A program made the translations under genes and the position numbers. A stretch of DNA of 64,000 nt from Paramyrothecium sp. XJ0827 (Eukaryota; Ascomycota; Sordariomycetes; Hypocreales; Stachybotryaceae). The stretch spans positions 5,828,001 through 5,892,000 of the forward strand of contig JAJFPB010000001.1 in NCBI GenBank assembly GCA_020881915.1, written 5' to 3'. A model generated the notes under the pieces. It did not search any database and was not told the DNA's origin. It saw nothing but the letters and a program-made list of their open reading frames with translations. This document shows, piece by piece, positions 22,532 to 33,533 of the stretch. Every line of letters begins with the position of its first letter. The stretch's first letter is position 1.

Positions 22532-24781
22532 TTCATGAGGCTATCATCATGGCATGTTATGGGTTTGTTTACTGGTTAGTTGTCCACAGCTTCCAGGCAA
22601 ATTCGGCCAAGCCGCTTCTGGTGAGAACAAACCCAAGACCTAACAAGGGCTTGCAACATCACTCGCGCTACCAGAGCGCGTTTGTATCCCTTCTAAGATG
22701 CGCCTGAGTCCCAGGCTAGATGGGTGGAAGCTTGCGAATACGCCAGGACGACAAGGATCACTTGGAGACGGCGAAAATGACGGACAGCGGCCCAACAGCC
22801 TTGAAGATACAGTAAAGTGTATCCACTTCAAATAGACGTACGCAAAAGTGCGTCTCTTGGTGCTCCGCTGGACGGAGTAAACAGCAAAAATGCTGTTGGG
22901 CGTTGGGTGGTCAGGCGCCAGTGCAAATATGCAGGACGAGCAATGTGAGGTGTGGTCATTGGTAGACCAGCCGGGATTAATTGGGCTGCCTTTGGCACGA
23001 TGGGAACTTGGCTGACTAAGCGGTATTGCCTCGATCTTCCATTTCAACGCATTTTTTTGCCTCGAATTCACGCTAAATGCCAGAGCACTGGTGACATGTC
23101 ATTTGCTAAAGCTCGTGAGATTCAAGAGCACAATCCGAGCACGCTTTTGGGACTGGCGATTATCGTGCGTTGCGCTGCTTCGTTTTGACTGTCTTGAAGG
23201 ATATGGTCCGGCATTTGGTCTTGTCTGAGATTAGTGGGCGGCTGCCGTGGCCTCCGGCATGAAAACCGCATGATCCGTACCACTCCGCCGAGTTTCATGT
23301 TGAGCACTTGGACTATTCTTATTATTATTTATACATGAAGATGGGGTGTGGCTCAGGTCAGGATCACCTTGCAGCATCAGAACCTTGCCACAACATTCAC
23401 AGGCCATTTTAATGCGCTTGTAGTATCCATACTCTGTATCGATGCGTCGACGAGCGGCAGAAGATGAAACGTTTGCACAAGTGCAGCCGTCAGGAAATTA
23501 GAGATACAGCACTGTTTGAAAGAGGTCGTCGTCGGAGAGTCATCTAATAGGGGTAACTTGTGCTGTGCCTCGCTGAATGCCCTTGTTGGGGAAGATTAGC
23601 TCCGCCTCAATCTGATATGTTGCTTGTCGATCCTCTGAACTGACCTGGGTCAGTAATCCACATCTTCGCCAAAACATGAAGGCGGCTGGTCAACAGCAGT
23701 GCACGCCTGTAGTTACTTAGTGGTCCCAAGCCTGGGAAGACAGGACGATCCAAGCTGGCAATCTGCCAAGAATGTTTACTGGCCGCCTGCATCGAAGGGT
23801 GTGGCTCAGGGCAAGTTTCTGCATGATCATTTGCGGCGGTGTAAAGGTGCATTATTCTCACGCTAAGCCAGCTTTTGAGGAGGTTCGCTGAACATTGAAG
23901 AAACATACTGGCATCTCACAGTTCGTGAGGGCCCCATAAACACAAACACTGCCTCCGGCCGGAGTCAAAACTCGTATGCAGCTCCCAGGTCAGGATACCA
24001 GGCGCCGAAGGTTGGATACGAGCAAGCACCGCATGCACTACCGCACTTCCGCACTACGGGATGTGGGATGCCAATCGGGGCGCTGTGACTAGCGGCAAGA
24101 GCGGGCAAACTTGACCAAGCAATCTGCCTTATAGACGGCATTAACATGGACGGGATGATGGCGCAGAAATGTTTCTCGGCGTCATTCCGACTCGCGGGAT
24201 AGGTGGCATCAAATGCCGGCTTGTGGCGGTTGCTGTCAAAAATAGAACAGTGTCTAAGAAAGGAGTTTTGTTATGCGGCCGCCGATCAAGGCGAAGTCAT
24301 TGCCACGTAAAATGCTGCTGCCACACCTGTATCTTTTTAGGCTGCTGAACATTCGAGGTCTGCCTTTCCACTAAGAAAAATTCAACGAGGCAATGGAAGG
24401 CAGTATTTGCGATCTCAAGTCTTGTTCCGCATATGGCGGTTATAGCATCTTTTGTTACCTAAGCTCACGATACTTACAATCTCTCAACTACTAGTAGGTA
24501 GATATTTGACCAAACGTTGAAGCAGGAAACAGACCGCAAGGCTACATTCTGGATTATACCTTGACTGTCAATATCACGCACCAAAATGCCCTTCCTACAA
24601 CCTTACTCTCAAGGCATGAAACGTGTTGGAGATTTTAATATCATCTTTATGGAATGACAGCAGTGGGTAGAGGAGCTGTCCGCTAGGTGTACTACTTTCT
24701 CGAGAATCGCTTGACGTCTACAGGTGCTGTGGATGGGTATTCTCCGCTACAATTCGATCTGCAGCATCAACGTGCATCATT

Positions 24782-24814
24782 CTCCGTCGATACGGAGGGG
24801 GGGCCGGACCCCCC
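24782..24814. other. Two adjacent perfect hairpins
   Basis: CTCCGT-CGAT-ACGGAG (6-bp stem) is immediately followed by a G7-CCGGA-C6 hairpin (6-bp stem). Both are read directly from the sequence. They lie in non-coding DNA; the role is unknown. Confidence 0.6.
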
Positions 24815-25452
24815 ACAGCACAGTACAAGCGATTCCGTAGCCGCTGCTCAGCAAATGCAGATCATTGAGGTGTACTGTACTGTCTACGCATGAAGCTTCT
24901 CTACGTTAGGATCTTCCTATCAAGCAATTATCATCTTGCAATCCAGCATTGTCCACACAATTCCGCGAGTCAATCATGTTTTTAGAAGGAAGATTCCGAG
25001 CTTGCATAGCGCCTCGAGCAGGAAACTTAATTGGAAAGACTTCATATAAAAGACTGGGTATTAAATGACAGGCTGAAACAAGCGTAGTCATCAAGATGCG
25101 TTCTGTTTGCAGCGTAATGTCGAGGATTCAAAACGTGTTCCAAAGCCAACGTCCCTGCAACCCAATTCCCACGCCATACTTCCCTGCAAATGGCTTACGG
25201 AAAGCAACAGTGCTGCATACAGCATATCCTGTTGCCGAGAAGAATAAGGAGTACATAAGGACAGGGCATACAAACAGCAATTTTGTGGATTTCGTGAAAC
25301 AAACTAAAGACCACGAGGTCTGCCGCTGGGCTAGCTTGTCGCAAAAGCTGCTTGAACTGTGCGTGTCCCAAAGGGCAGAGCTTCGGCTAATATGGAGCAC
25401 TGCCATCAAACCTGGGTAAGGCACCTACCTTACCAGTATGAGCAAGTTTGAT

Positions 25453-25470
25453 CACGTGGATATTCACGTG
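25453..25470. promoter_or_regulatory. Paired CACGTG boxes
   Basis: Two CACGTG hexamers start 12 bp apart (25453 and 25465), forming an imperfect palindrome. CACGTG is bound by bHLH factors in fungi. They are 1.4 kb from the bZIP start, so relevance is uncertain. Confidence 0.3.
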
Positions 25471-26868
25471 AGCACACGCCTCTCAAATCCTTCCTATTCT
25501 CACCCCCCACCCTCCGGACTCTTCCCTGCAGCCCGTTGGCTGCATAGCCACGCTCGGAAACGATGGAAGCACATTCGGAGTTTGTGCCAGAAGTTCCTTC
25601 CAGGCCATTTAATCACACATTGGTTTTAGGATGTAAACAATGGCATCTTTGCGACGGCTCGCTTGTCCGAGCCAAAACTCCGCACACGCGAGGGACCAAC
25701 CACACTCTGCCATCCATATGCCATCAGAGTGTCGTTGCCAGGCTACATCATTCGCAGGCGTCTGATTGGAGTGGTTGAGCGGCAAGTAGGCTCCATCAGA
25801 TAGCCGTTCACCAGGAATCCATATGCACATAAGGAGGGCGGTAGGTTGGGAAACTCAAACGGTCCGTGACATGGAAAATGAATGGCTTATTGAGCCTGCG
25901 GCCGCGCATGGGGTCCGGGTACGGTAGCAGTAGCAGAAATGAGGCATTGCTATGATTAAGTACGGGGCGTCTTCAGGATGCTTCGTAAGATGCTTCTTCC
26001 AGGCATGCCAAGACAACGGGCTCTTGTCTACTTTGAGCGATGCTGTCGTGGCCTTTCCTCAAAGCCTTCGTCAGCCCTAACCACCCGACATGTCGGCTGG
26101 ACGGCATGTCAACGCCTGTTCACGACGAGCGAGCTGCTAGACAGCGCCGGCGAGAACAGGTAGCCTGCAGGTGGCTGATGGGCGACGAGACCTGCCAGCC
26201 GAGCCGGAAGAGTACATGTCGCCGATCGCTGAAGCTAACAACAGCAATGCCACAAAGCGCTGGCCTATGTGGTAGGAAGGTCTGGCTAGCGCGGCCCAAA
26301 GAGGAACTTGGCGTCGTCATCCTCAGGCATAAGGAGCGGCTTGGGGCGCCAACAGCACCGCAGCGCACTAAACGGCCACTGGCTGCGCTTCGCTCTCGGC
26401 ACCAGAGGCTTACGCGTCCTCGACAAACAGCCCCCACCCGATCCCTGCTCGTCCCCTTCTCGTCCCTGCTCGCTGCTTTTCGCTAAGGGGCCGCCTTGGC
26501 CAGGGGCGTGTCGGACAATCTCCATCTCCCACACTCTGGCTCCTGCTGCTCCCTCCCCACCCCCAAGGCACCCGTTTTCCATTCATAGTCATTCCGTCGC
26601 CCATCCACCATTCTCACCTGATCTTCCTGCTCCTGTTCCTCTTGGCCTTGTCCTCTCCTCCTTGCTCCATCATACTTTAGCAAGGAAACTCGCTTGACCG
26701 AACGGAAACATCGCGAGTCAACCAACATCAGACAATCAATCAATCAATTCAGTCTCATCTACCCGGTCCCGACAATCCTACGCAAAACCCCCGGTTCCCG
26801 ACCGCACGCCACCGAACCGACCGAATAACTATTTGTTGAGTCTCCCGGGGACAAGAACAACATCCGCA

Positions 26869-28669
26869 ATGGCGGCTCCTGGCCAAAACAACGTCGATCT
26901 CGACGCTCTGCTCGATCTCACCGAGTACGATGGCGTCTCGTACCATTCACCTTCTCTCTCTCCCGCGACCTCATCCAAACCAAGCTTCGCCAGCCCCATC
27001 ACTGCCGCTGTGCCCACTCCCAACATTTCATCAGCCAACACGCAGACCATGAGCGGGCCTAGCCATAACTATGACATGTACCGCCAGCAGACGGGTTTCG
27101 TTCCCGGCGCCATCGCCAATGCCATGGCTGTCAACCAGAACAACAACTCCTTCGCTGAGTTTGGAGGCATTGACTACATGTCTACGTTCAGCCCGGAGAA
27201 TGATCTCTTCGACTTCAACACCTCTCCCGCCCAGAACACCATGAGCGTCTCCGAAATCGAAATGGAGTTTGATTCGCCTGCTGAGACGCAGCAGTTCTTT
27301 TCATCCACTATCAACCCTAGCAGTATTGAGCAGGAGACGAACAGCCTTCCATCGCCGCCTGTCGTACCCACTCAGACCGGCAATGTCGGACGTCTCTGGC
27401 CTGGTGCCCACTCGCAAGCAGCCCTCGCCAAGGCTCAGGCCCAGCAGCGTCAGCAGCAGCAGCAGCAGATGATGCAACAGCAACCTCAGCGTCAAGCGCC
27501 TCAACAGAAGGGCCGCGGCAAGTCTTCTCAGCCTACCGACCCCCTTGTTGAGCAGAAGATTACCCAGCTCCTCAACTCGATGCGGGCGAAGCCGCCTTCT
27601 CCTGATGCCCTCAGCCCCCCGAACCTGGGTAACCTGCCTCGCTCGAAGAAGGAGGAGGACGACATGGATGAGGATGAGCGCCTGTTGGCTAGCGAGGAGG
27701 GCAAGAAGCTGAGCAGCAAGGAGCGTCGACAACTCCGAAACAAGGTGTCTGCCCGTGCTTTCCGATCAAGGAGAAAAGGTTTGTCAATATGAAACACAAG
27801 CCAACTACCTGAACTCATTACTAACCGACGTCACAGAATACATCTCTCAACTGGAGAGCGAAATTGCCACCAAGGTTAACGAGAACGGTGAGCTGCGTGT
27901 CCAGAACCGAGCTCTCATTGATGAGAACAAGCGCCTGTCCGACTTGACTCGCATGCTCCTCTCGTCCCCCTCGTTTTCAAACTTCCTCGACCATCTTAGC
28001 ACCAACCCCTCTTCCCTGCCCCAGGGCTTACCCACCAAGGTTGAGCCTCAGCAGCAACAGTCCCAGCAGCAACAGGATCAGCGCCAGGTCCCAAAGGACC
28101 CTAACCCCTTCGGTGCCCAACAAACTCAACAGCAAATTGGCATGGCCATGATTCCCGAACAAAACATCGATTTCTCGATGCTTACCCTGGACAACTCCGC
28201 GTACAACTTCCAACCCCAGGTTTTCGTCGTTGATACTCCTGAGCTGCCGGCGCCCATCGACGCCTCAGTCCTGTCGGGCAAGTCCTCATGCCTGATTGAG
28301 GACACGTTCAGCTGCGATGAGGAGAAGATTGAGATCCCCGCGATTGAGCGCCCGGTCCAGGCATCAAAGGCTGCGGAGCAAACCGAGGCTGCAACCGTTG
28401 ATGAGGACTTTGAATCAGACCCCGACTTTGCCCTCTTCCACACCGAGTCGGTTGCCAGCTCTGAGGCATCTCAGCCGGAAATGGACGAGCTTGTACGTGC
28501 CAACATCTTCGGAGGCATCCAACCTGAAAAGGCTCTGTCCCGGTATGAACTTGTCGACGCTACCGCAGAGGAGGCATCTGCTGCCGTCGCCATGGCCCGC
28601 GTCCAACGGATCAGCGCCAACATTGAATCGGTCGTGTCAAGGCTTGAGCTTCTGACGATGGATCTGTAG
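26869..28669 (+). CDS. bZIP transcription factor (MeaB-like)
   Basis: Two exons, 26869-27778 and 27837-28669 (58-nt intron), giving 580 aa from MAAPGQNNVDLDALLDL. The N-terminal half is rich in Ser, Asn and Gln with a polyglutamine run. The basic region, about residues 280-303, contains KERRQLRNKVSARAFRSRRK. The intron splits the codon directly after it, and the leucine zipper follows in exon 2 (EYISQLESEIATKVNENGEL, then VQNRALIDENKRLSDLTRML). A second Gln-rich tract and an acidic C-terminal half, probably activating, complete it. The basic region N-x7-R pattern (NKVSARAFR) is intact, so it should bind DNA. My recollection is that this is the type to which the nitrogen regulator MeaB belongs, but that identity is uncertain. 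The 5' leader lacks upstream ATGs for at least 345 nt, unlike GCN4/CpcA genes. Confidence 0.88.
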
Positions 28670-29375
28670 AGGGATGATGAAGGGCGAGAATGGGGTTACT
28701 AGCTTGTATTCGGGATGGATTAATATCCTCACATTCAATGTTCATATGTGCTTTGGGACACGGGTCGGTATATGGCGTTCAGGCATTCAGATTGGCGAGC
28801 AGCCAGAGACGGGCATGGCATCGCCTCGTTTGATAGTAGCGAAACGAATGATGATATAGGGCAGATGTATAGATAGAAAGAGGGCTTGAGGCTAACTCAA
28901 CTACGATCTAACAATATTTCTATCTTCTATTTTAAATTTTTTTTGGAACGACAAATCGTGAATGCGCCGTTCCAAACACAATCTCTCCCCCAAACGTAAC
29001 TGATCGGTGCACCGTACATGAAATGATGATCCTCCGGATATGGCTCCTGTGACTCGACCCATGTTGGTTTCTCTAGCCGCCGACCCCACAACACACCTCG
29101 GCCGCCTACGCATTGCTCACAGACAGGTCGTGTGTTCATCTCCGGCCAACGTAGAGCACTAATGTAATAGAAATTAGAGCAGAGTCATAGCCTTGACCTT
29201 CGGGTTTCTGAGCGCCGTTTAAAACCCTTAGGTCCATATGGTTAGTTCAAGGCTCATTCTTACCCCCCTCACCAGGCTCCGTCCACTTGTTCCATCACCG
29301 AATGCTTGCCCTCGTCCTTGTCGGTCCGCACTACCACCATTCCGGCGAAGCTGGCATCGTCAAGGCAAACCTTTC
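28670..29375. other. Intergenic region between bZIP and HET genes
   Basis: bZIP 3' region and HET-gene promoter, with an AT-rich patch at about 28905-28940. An in-frame ATG at 29238 could extend the HET protein by 46 residues. No other gene is seen. Confidence 0.5.
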
Positions 29376-31200
29376 ATGAGCGGTACCTCCTCAGCCGTAG
29401 ACAGACGCCCTCGGAGCACGTTTAAGTACGCGCCGCTCGAGGATCCCCAGTCCATCCGCATACTCACGCTGCAGCCCGGCCGGGACGACGACCCGCTCGT
29501 CGGCTCGCTGAGCGTTGAGCACGTCGCCGCGAAGCCAGAGTACGAAGCCATCTCGTACGTATGGGGCAGTGATGGCCGCTACGCAGAGCTCGCGCTCGAT
29601 GGAGACAGGGTGCTGGCGCTGACGCAGAGCGCGTGCGATGCGCTCCGGCGCATGAGGCTGGGTGACCGGCCGAGGCGGCTGTGGGCGGACCAGGTGTGCA
29701 TCAACCAGACCGACGTGTCGGAGCGCAGCCACCAGGTGAGCCTGATGAACGTCATCTACAAGAATGCGAGGCACGTGCTCGTCTGGCTGGGGAGGGACGA
29801 AGAGGGCATTGCGAAGAGCGCGGTTGATATGGTGCATCATCTTCATGATGTATTCGCGGATGAAGAGAGGCACGAGGCTTTCAGACTTGTGCACTCGGGT
29901 GATCTGTCCAAGATGAGCAAAGCTCCTTGGATGCCGCTGTCTGTATTGACAGGTCTCCCATGGGTATGTCTCTCCACATCGTCATGACCCTTCGTGTTTC
30001 TATAGACATCTATCCGTGTTCTCCTTGGCCCAAATTAATACCCACTTCCAGTTCAACCGGCTATGGATCGTCCAGGAGATTGGCACAATAGCACCAGCGA
30101 CCTTGTTCTGGGGCGACGCACACATCGACTGGGAGAAGCTCTCCAGCGTGGCCGTCGTGTTGAACCAGGGCTACCACCACCTCCGCACCCACTTCCACAT
30201 CTTCACCCCCAATATCCGCTACCTGTACAGGAGGTTCATCGAGCCCGAGGAGCACTACGACGAGAACCACAACCGCGGAAGCTTCATCTACGAGCTGCAC
30301 CGCGCGCGCCACCTTCTGTCCAAGGACCCTCGCGATCACGTCTACGCCTTTCTCGGTCACTTTTCGATCCGTACCGGGAGTAAGAGCCTGGCCGAGATCA
30401 AGGTCGACTACAGCCGCCCGATAGAAGAGGTCTACATCGACGTTGCGGTCCGGGAGCTCCACGGCGCAAGTAACCTACTTCTGCTCTCGGCGTGCCACAC
30501 CGTCCATACCAACAAGCTGAAGAGATCATCCTCGTTCCCCGTGGGCCCCCTGCCATCGTGGGTGCCGGACTGGCGCTTGCTGCCGGTTCATGTCATCGGG
30601 GCGCCGACGACGTTGCACCGCGCAGCCGGAGACACGCAGCCTAAGCTGACCATTGACGAGGCAAGGCATGTCCTACACATCGGCGGCGTAAGGGTCGACA
30701 CCATCGCGACCACGTCCTTCACTGTCTTCGGCAACGCGTTCCGCATGGGCCGCAAGACGTTCCGGCGTCCGCCGATACAGACGCTGTGGAAGGCCATCTG
30801 CGGGTTCGACGCGTTCAACCTAGAAGACCGCTACGTCAACGGAGACTCGGCATTCTTCGCCTTCGCGCAGACGCTGACGAATGCCTGCATCGGCGGCGAC
30901 CGCGCGAGCGACTACCGCCCTATCCCTCCCGAGGCGTGCCTCGCCAACGCGGCAGCCTTCCTCGTGCGAATCGCCGAGGAGATAGGCGCCGGCGAGGAGC
31001 CAGACGGCATCGTCATCTCGCCGGAGCTCCGGGTCCTCGCCGCGGACGGGAACCCACTTCAGTGGAGCCACGAGGCGACGCTCGTGACGCGGCACCGCCG
31101 GTTCGCCGTCACCACGAAGGGGTACTTCGTCATGGGGCCGGACTCCATGGCCGACGGCGATGCGTTGTTCTGTACGGCGGCAGGACGGGGTTCGTGCTGA
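29376..31200 (+). CDS. HET-domain (heterokaryon incompatibility) protein, probable C-terminal frameshift
   Basis: Exons 29376-29963 and 30052-31200 (88-nt intron, GTATGT...TTCCAG). I chose the ATG at 29376 (MSGTSSAVDRRPRS), just before the usual FKYAPLEDPQSIRILTLQPG entry; 29238 is an alternative start. The three HET blocks are clear: YEAISYVWG; LWADQVCINQTDVSERSHQV with VWLGRDEEG; and FNRLWIVQEIG. HET proteins trigger programmed cell death when genetically different hyphae fuse. Near the end, the frame I would expect, YFVMGPDSMADGD then VVLYGGRTGFVLRESGDGW, breaks. One base is missing between about 31156 and 31170, so translation leaves the conserved tail and stops at 31200. The tail remains open in the next frame to 31313. 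It is a decaying allele, a strain variant or a sequence error. Confidence 0.85.
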
Positions 31201-31316
31201 GGGAGAGCGGCGACGGGTGGGCGCTGCTGGGCGAGTGCTACATCCACGGCTTGATGAACGGCGAGGCGCTGCGCGGCGAGGGGGTGGTGGAGGAAACCTT
31301 CTCCATACACTGACTT
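31161..31316 (+). pseudogene. Out-of-frame conserved tail of the HET gene
   Basis: The next reading frame encodes CVVLYGGRTGFVLRESGDGW, then ALLGECYIHGLMNGEA and a stop. This matches the normal end of HET-family proteins (gate-like LYGG...GECYVHG). It is separated from the main frame by a one-base shift, with no plausible intron to bridge it. Confidence 0.7.
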
Positions 31317-31695
31317 GGCTGCTTCGCGGGCGTGCAATGGAGTGGAAAAGGCAGGCACGTGCATGTTCAATTTTTTGTATGGTCTTGCCCAGATACTATC
31401 GAGCGATAAATTCAGATTAAAACTTCTATTTCATGAAAACATGGCATCCGGATTTCCTCGTTTTGAAGTACTTTCGCGGCTCGGCGTAAACACATGACAT
31501 CGTGCACTCTTATCCAGCCAGCTTGTAGCCACGTCCTCCTGGACCCTTCCCGGGATCATGAGACGAATCCCCTCTTAACGCCGCTCAAATCCAAATCCTA
31601 AATGCGCCCCACTGGGACGCGTCGTTGACGAACACGGCGGTCGATAATTCTTGCAGAACCAGCATGTGTTCTGAGAAAACGTCTCTACTCCCCGC
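31317..31695. other. Convergent intergenic region
   Basis: 3' ends of the HET gene (+) and the histidine-phosphatase-like gene (-). Nothing else is recognised. Confidence 0.5.
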
Positions 31696-33533
31696 TCAGA
31701 CGCTCTCGTGGGCTCTCACTGGCGTTGCACCGACGAAACTGATGCCGTCCTCGTCCGCTCTTCGACCGTTGTGATGAGAGAAATCACTGGTGACAATACC
31801 CGCGCCACCGGGGTGCGCACCGTGGCTGTCGTTGCCCATCTCCCAGCTCCCGATCCGCTCTTGGGCGGCACCGCCCTTTGGCGTCGCCAAGTCCGGGTCG
31901 CTGGCCATCTTCTCTGCGCCCTTGAAGCCGCCGAGCCCAGTGCTACGCTGCTGTGGATGGTCGCGTCGCAGGCGGAAGCCCAAGACCCCGAACAGCAACG
32001 CAAAGACAAGACCAATGACACCAGCCATGACCACAGCGCCGATGGCGCCAGAAGCGGCACGGCTAAGGCCCGATGAGGAGCCGGTATCATTGTTGCCTGA
32101 GGAGCTAGAAGAGTCGGAAGTACCGTTGGCGCACCAAGGGGAGGCGGACGAAGGGGCGCCGCAAACACCGCACCACTGCCTCGGAGTCAGGCCATCGCTT
32201 TCCATACGTGTCTTAAACGTATTGTAGGGAATACTGTGTCCTCCGTTGCCGGATCCATAAAGGGAAAAGAGAGTGAGCTCGTCATCCTCCTCGGCACCGA
32301 CGCGGTAGTAGAACCGGACTTGTAGCTTGCTCTCTTCGGGAATTCCTCCTGCCACGTCATCGCTGATGAGCTCAATGACCATGGCTGATCCGGTTTGCGG
32401 GAAGCGAGAAAGAGGTCCGGACAGCGTATTCTCACGGGTCAAGAGCCCCATGACGGAAAAGAGCGATGTCATGGGACGGGAGGATCCGAACAACAAGGTC
32501 AACTTGTTGCGCTCAGCATTGGACAAGATGTTATTGCTCAACTGGTTCAAGATGTGCATGCCGAGGGTACGCCCAGCAACCGTGTAAAGAGTGTTGAGGG
32601 GGTCGTCGACGAGTGCCACAGCGTTGCTGGTCTTGGCACGCTCGAGCTCGGTGGCGTGGGAGACCAGAGTAGAGAATGTCTCATTGGCGTTTTCGAGGTT
32701 GTTGAATACTGTTTCGTTATGCCTGAAAAGATAGCCCACCAGTTCGTACACCTTGTCGGCGTTCCAGAAGTTGGCATCCTGGGAAGCCATGGTGCCCTCC
32801 AATGGGGACGTGGAGAATAGCTTGTCGTAGAAGCCCTGGCTCTCCTCGGCTAGAGCAACTAAGTCGTCCCTCTTAGTGAGGTTGGAGGTCATCTGATCCT
32901 CCCACTGAGCGCAACCAACGGTTCCCTGGACGCTGAATAGATCATCAGTAACGTTGCTAGGAAGCCGGGATGAGTTGAGGAGCAGGGTGCTTACATGGCG
33001 GAGTTGGGGTCTGACGAGACCATTGTTAGAAGCTTGGGGTACTGGTATCCATTGAGAGGATAATCAGCAGTCCTGTCGTAAATGAGATCATTTGACAGGT
33101 CTGAACCGCCTGCGTCGGTTCGAAACTTGTCCTTGGCTGGAGGGTAGAGGCTTTGGAGGAAGGCCATAGCGCTGCCGGCAGCCCACTCATCCGACTGGGA
33201 GTAGAGAGCCAATTGAGAGTTATCGAGACTGTCTCTCTCAATGCCCTCTATGGGAGCGCTGCCCATAACGTCCGTCTCGGAGCTATTTCCGCCGTTGCTG
33301 CCACTCAGGTAGCGGCGTCGGAACGCTTCGCCTTGCCTCAGCATCTGTTGAGCTCCGACAGGTGTGAGGACGGCTTCCATGGTGCCAGCTTCGGGGGTCC
33401 TCTCGCCATGGTGCACGAAGGCGACTGCGGCCCAGACTTTCACATCCTGCTTGGAGTTGTCCGTGTCGGTCTGAGCGATGACCGGAACCAGCGACAAGGC
33501 TGCGGCGGCAAACACGCGACTTAGAGGTGCCAT
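31696..33533 (-). CDS. Secreted/membrane-anchored histidine-phosphatase-fold protein, probably inactive
   Basis: Two exons, 33533-32995 and 32932-31696 (62-nt intron, phase 2), 591 aa. Signal peptide MAPLSRVFAAAALSLVPVIA, then a histidine acid phosphatase-type ectodomain with many N-glycosylation sites. A Ser-rich stalk follows the Cys-rich RQWCGVCGAPSSASPWC region. A transmembrane helix lies at about 477-498 (AIGAVVMAGVIGLVFALLFG), followed by a basic cytoplasmic tail. The catalytic RHGxRxP motif reads HHGERTP (residues 41-47), so the first Arg is lost. The HD motif that supplies the proton donor in this family corresponds to FGSSRPMTSLF (about residues 328-338), where both residues are Ser. 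The domain is therefore probably a pseudophosphatase displayed at the cell surface. Its ligand and role are unknown. Confidence 0.85.

Larger units (their letters stand above)
22532..26868. other. 4.3-kb gene-poor interval upstream of the bZIP gene
   Basis: No convincing protein gene. All open frames are short, overlap on both strands and lack domains or splice sites. Local structures: two adjacent hairpins at about 24782-24814, and two CACGTG boxes 12 bp apart at 25453-25470. From about 26400 to 26868 there is a pyrimidine-rich stretch that looks like the promoter and 5' leader of the bZIP gene. The last 348 bases before its start codon (26521-26868) contain no ATG. Confidence 0.5.

Noticed and set aside
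30733..30740. Other ACGCGT hexamers in coding DNA (HET gene, ERT1, wall sensor)
   Set aside because: Number is no more than expected by chance; not regulatory evidence.
31120..31195. An intron to repair the HET frameshift
   Set aside because: The only GT...AG pair would remove the conserved MGPDSMADGD-LYGGR segment, so a frameshift is the better reading.
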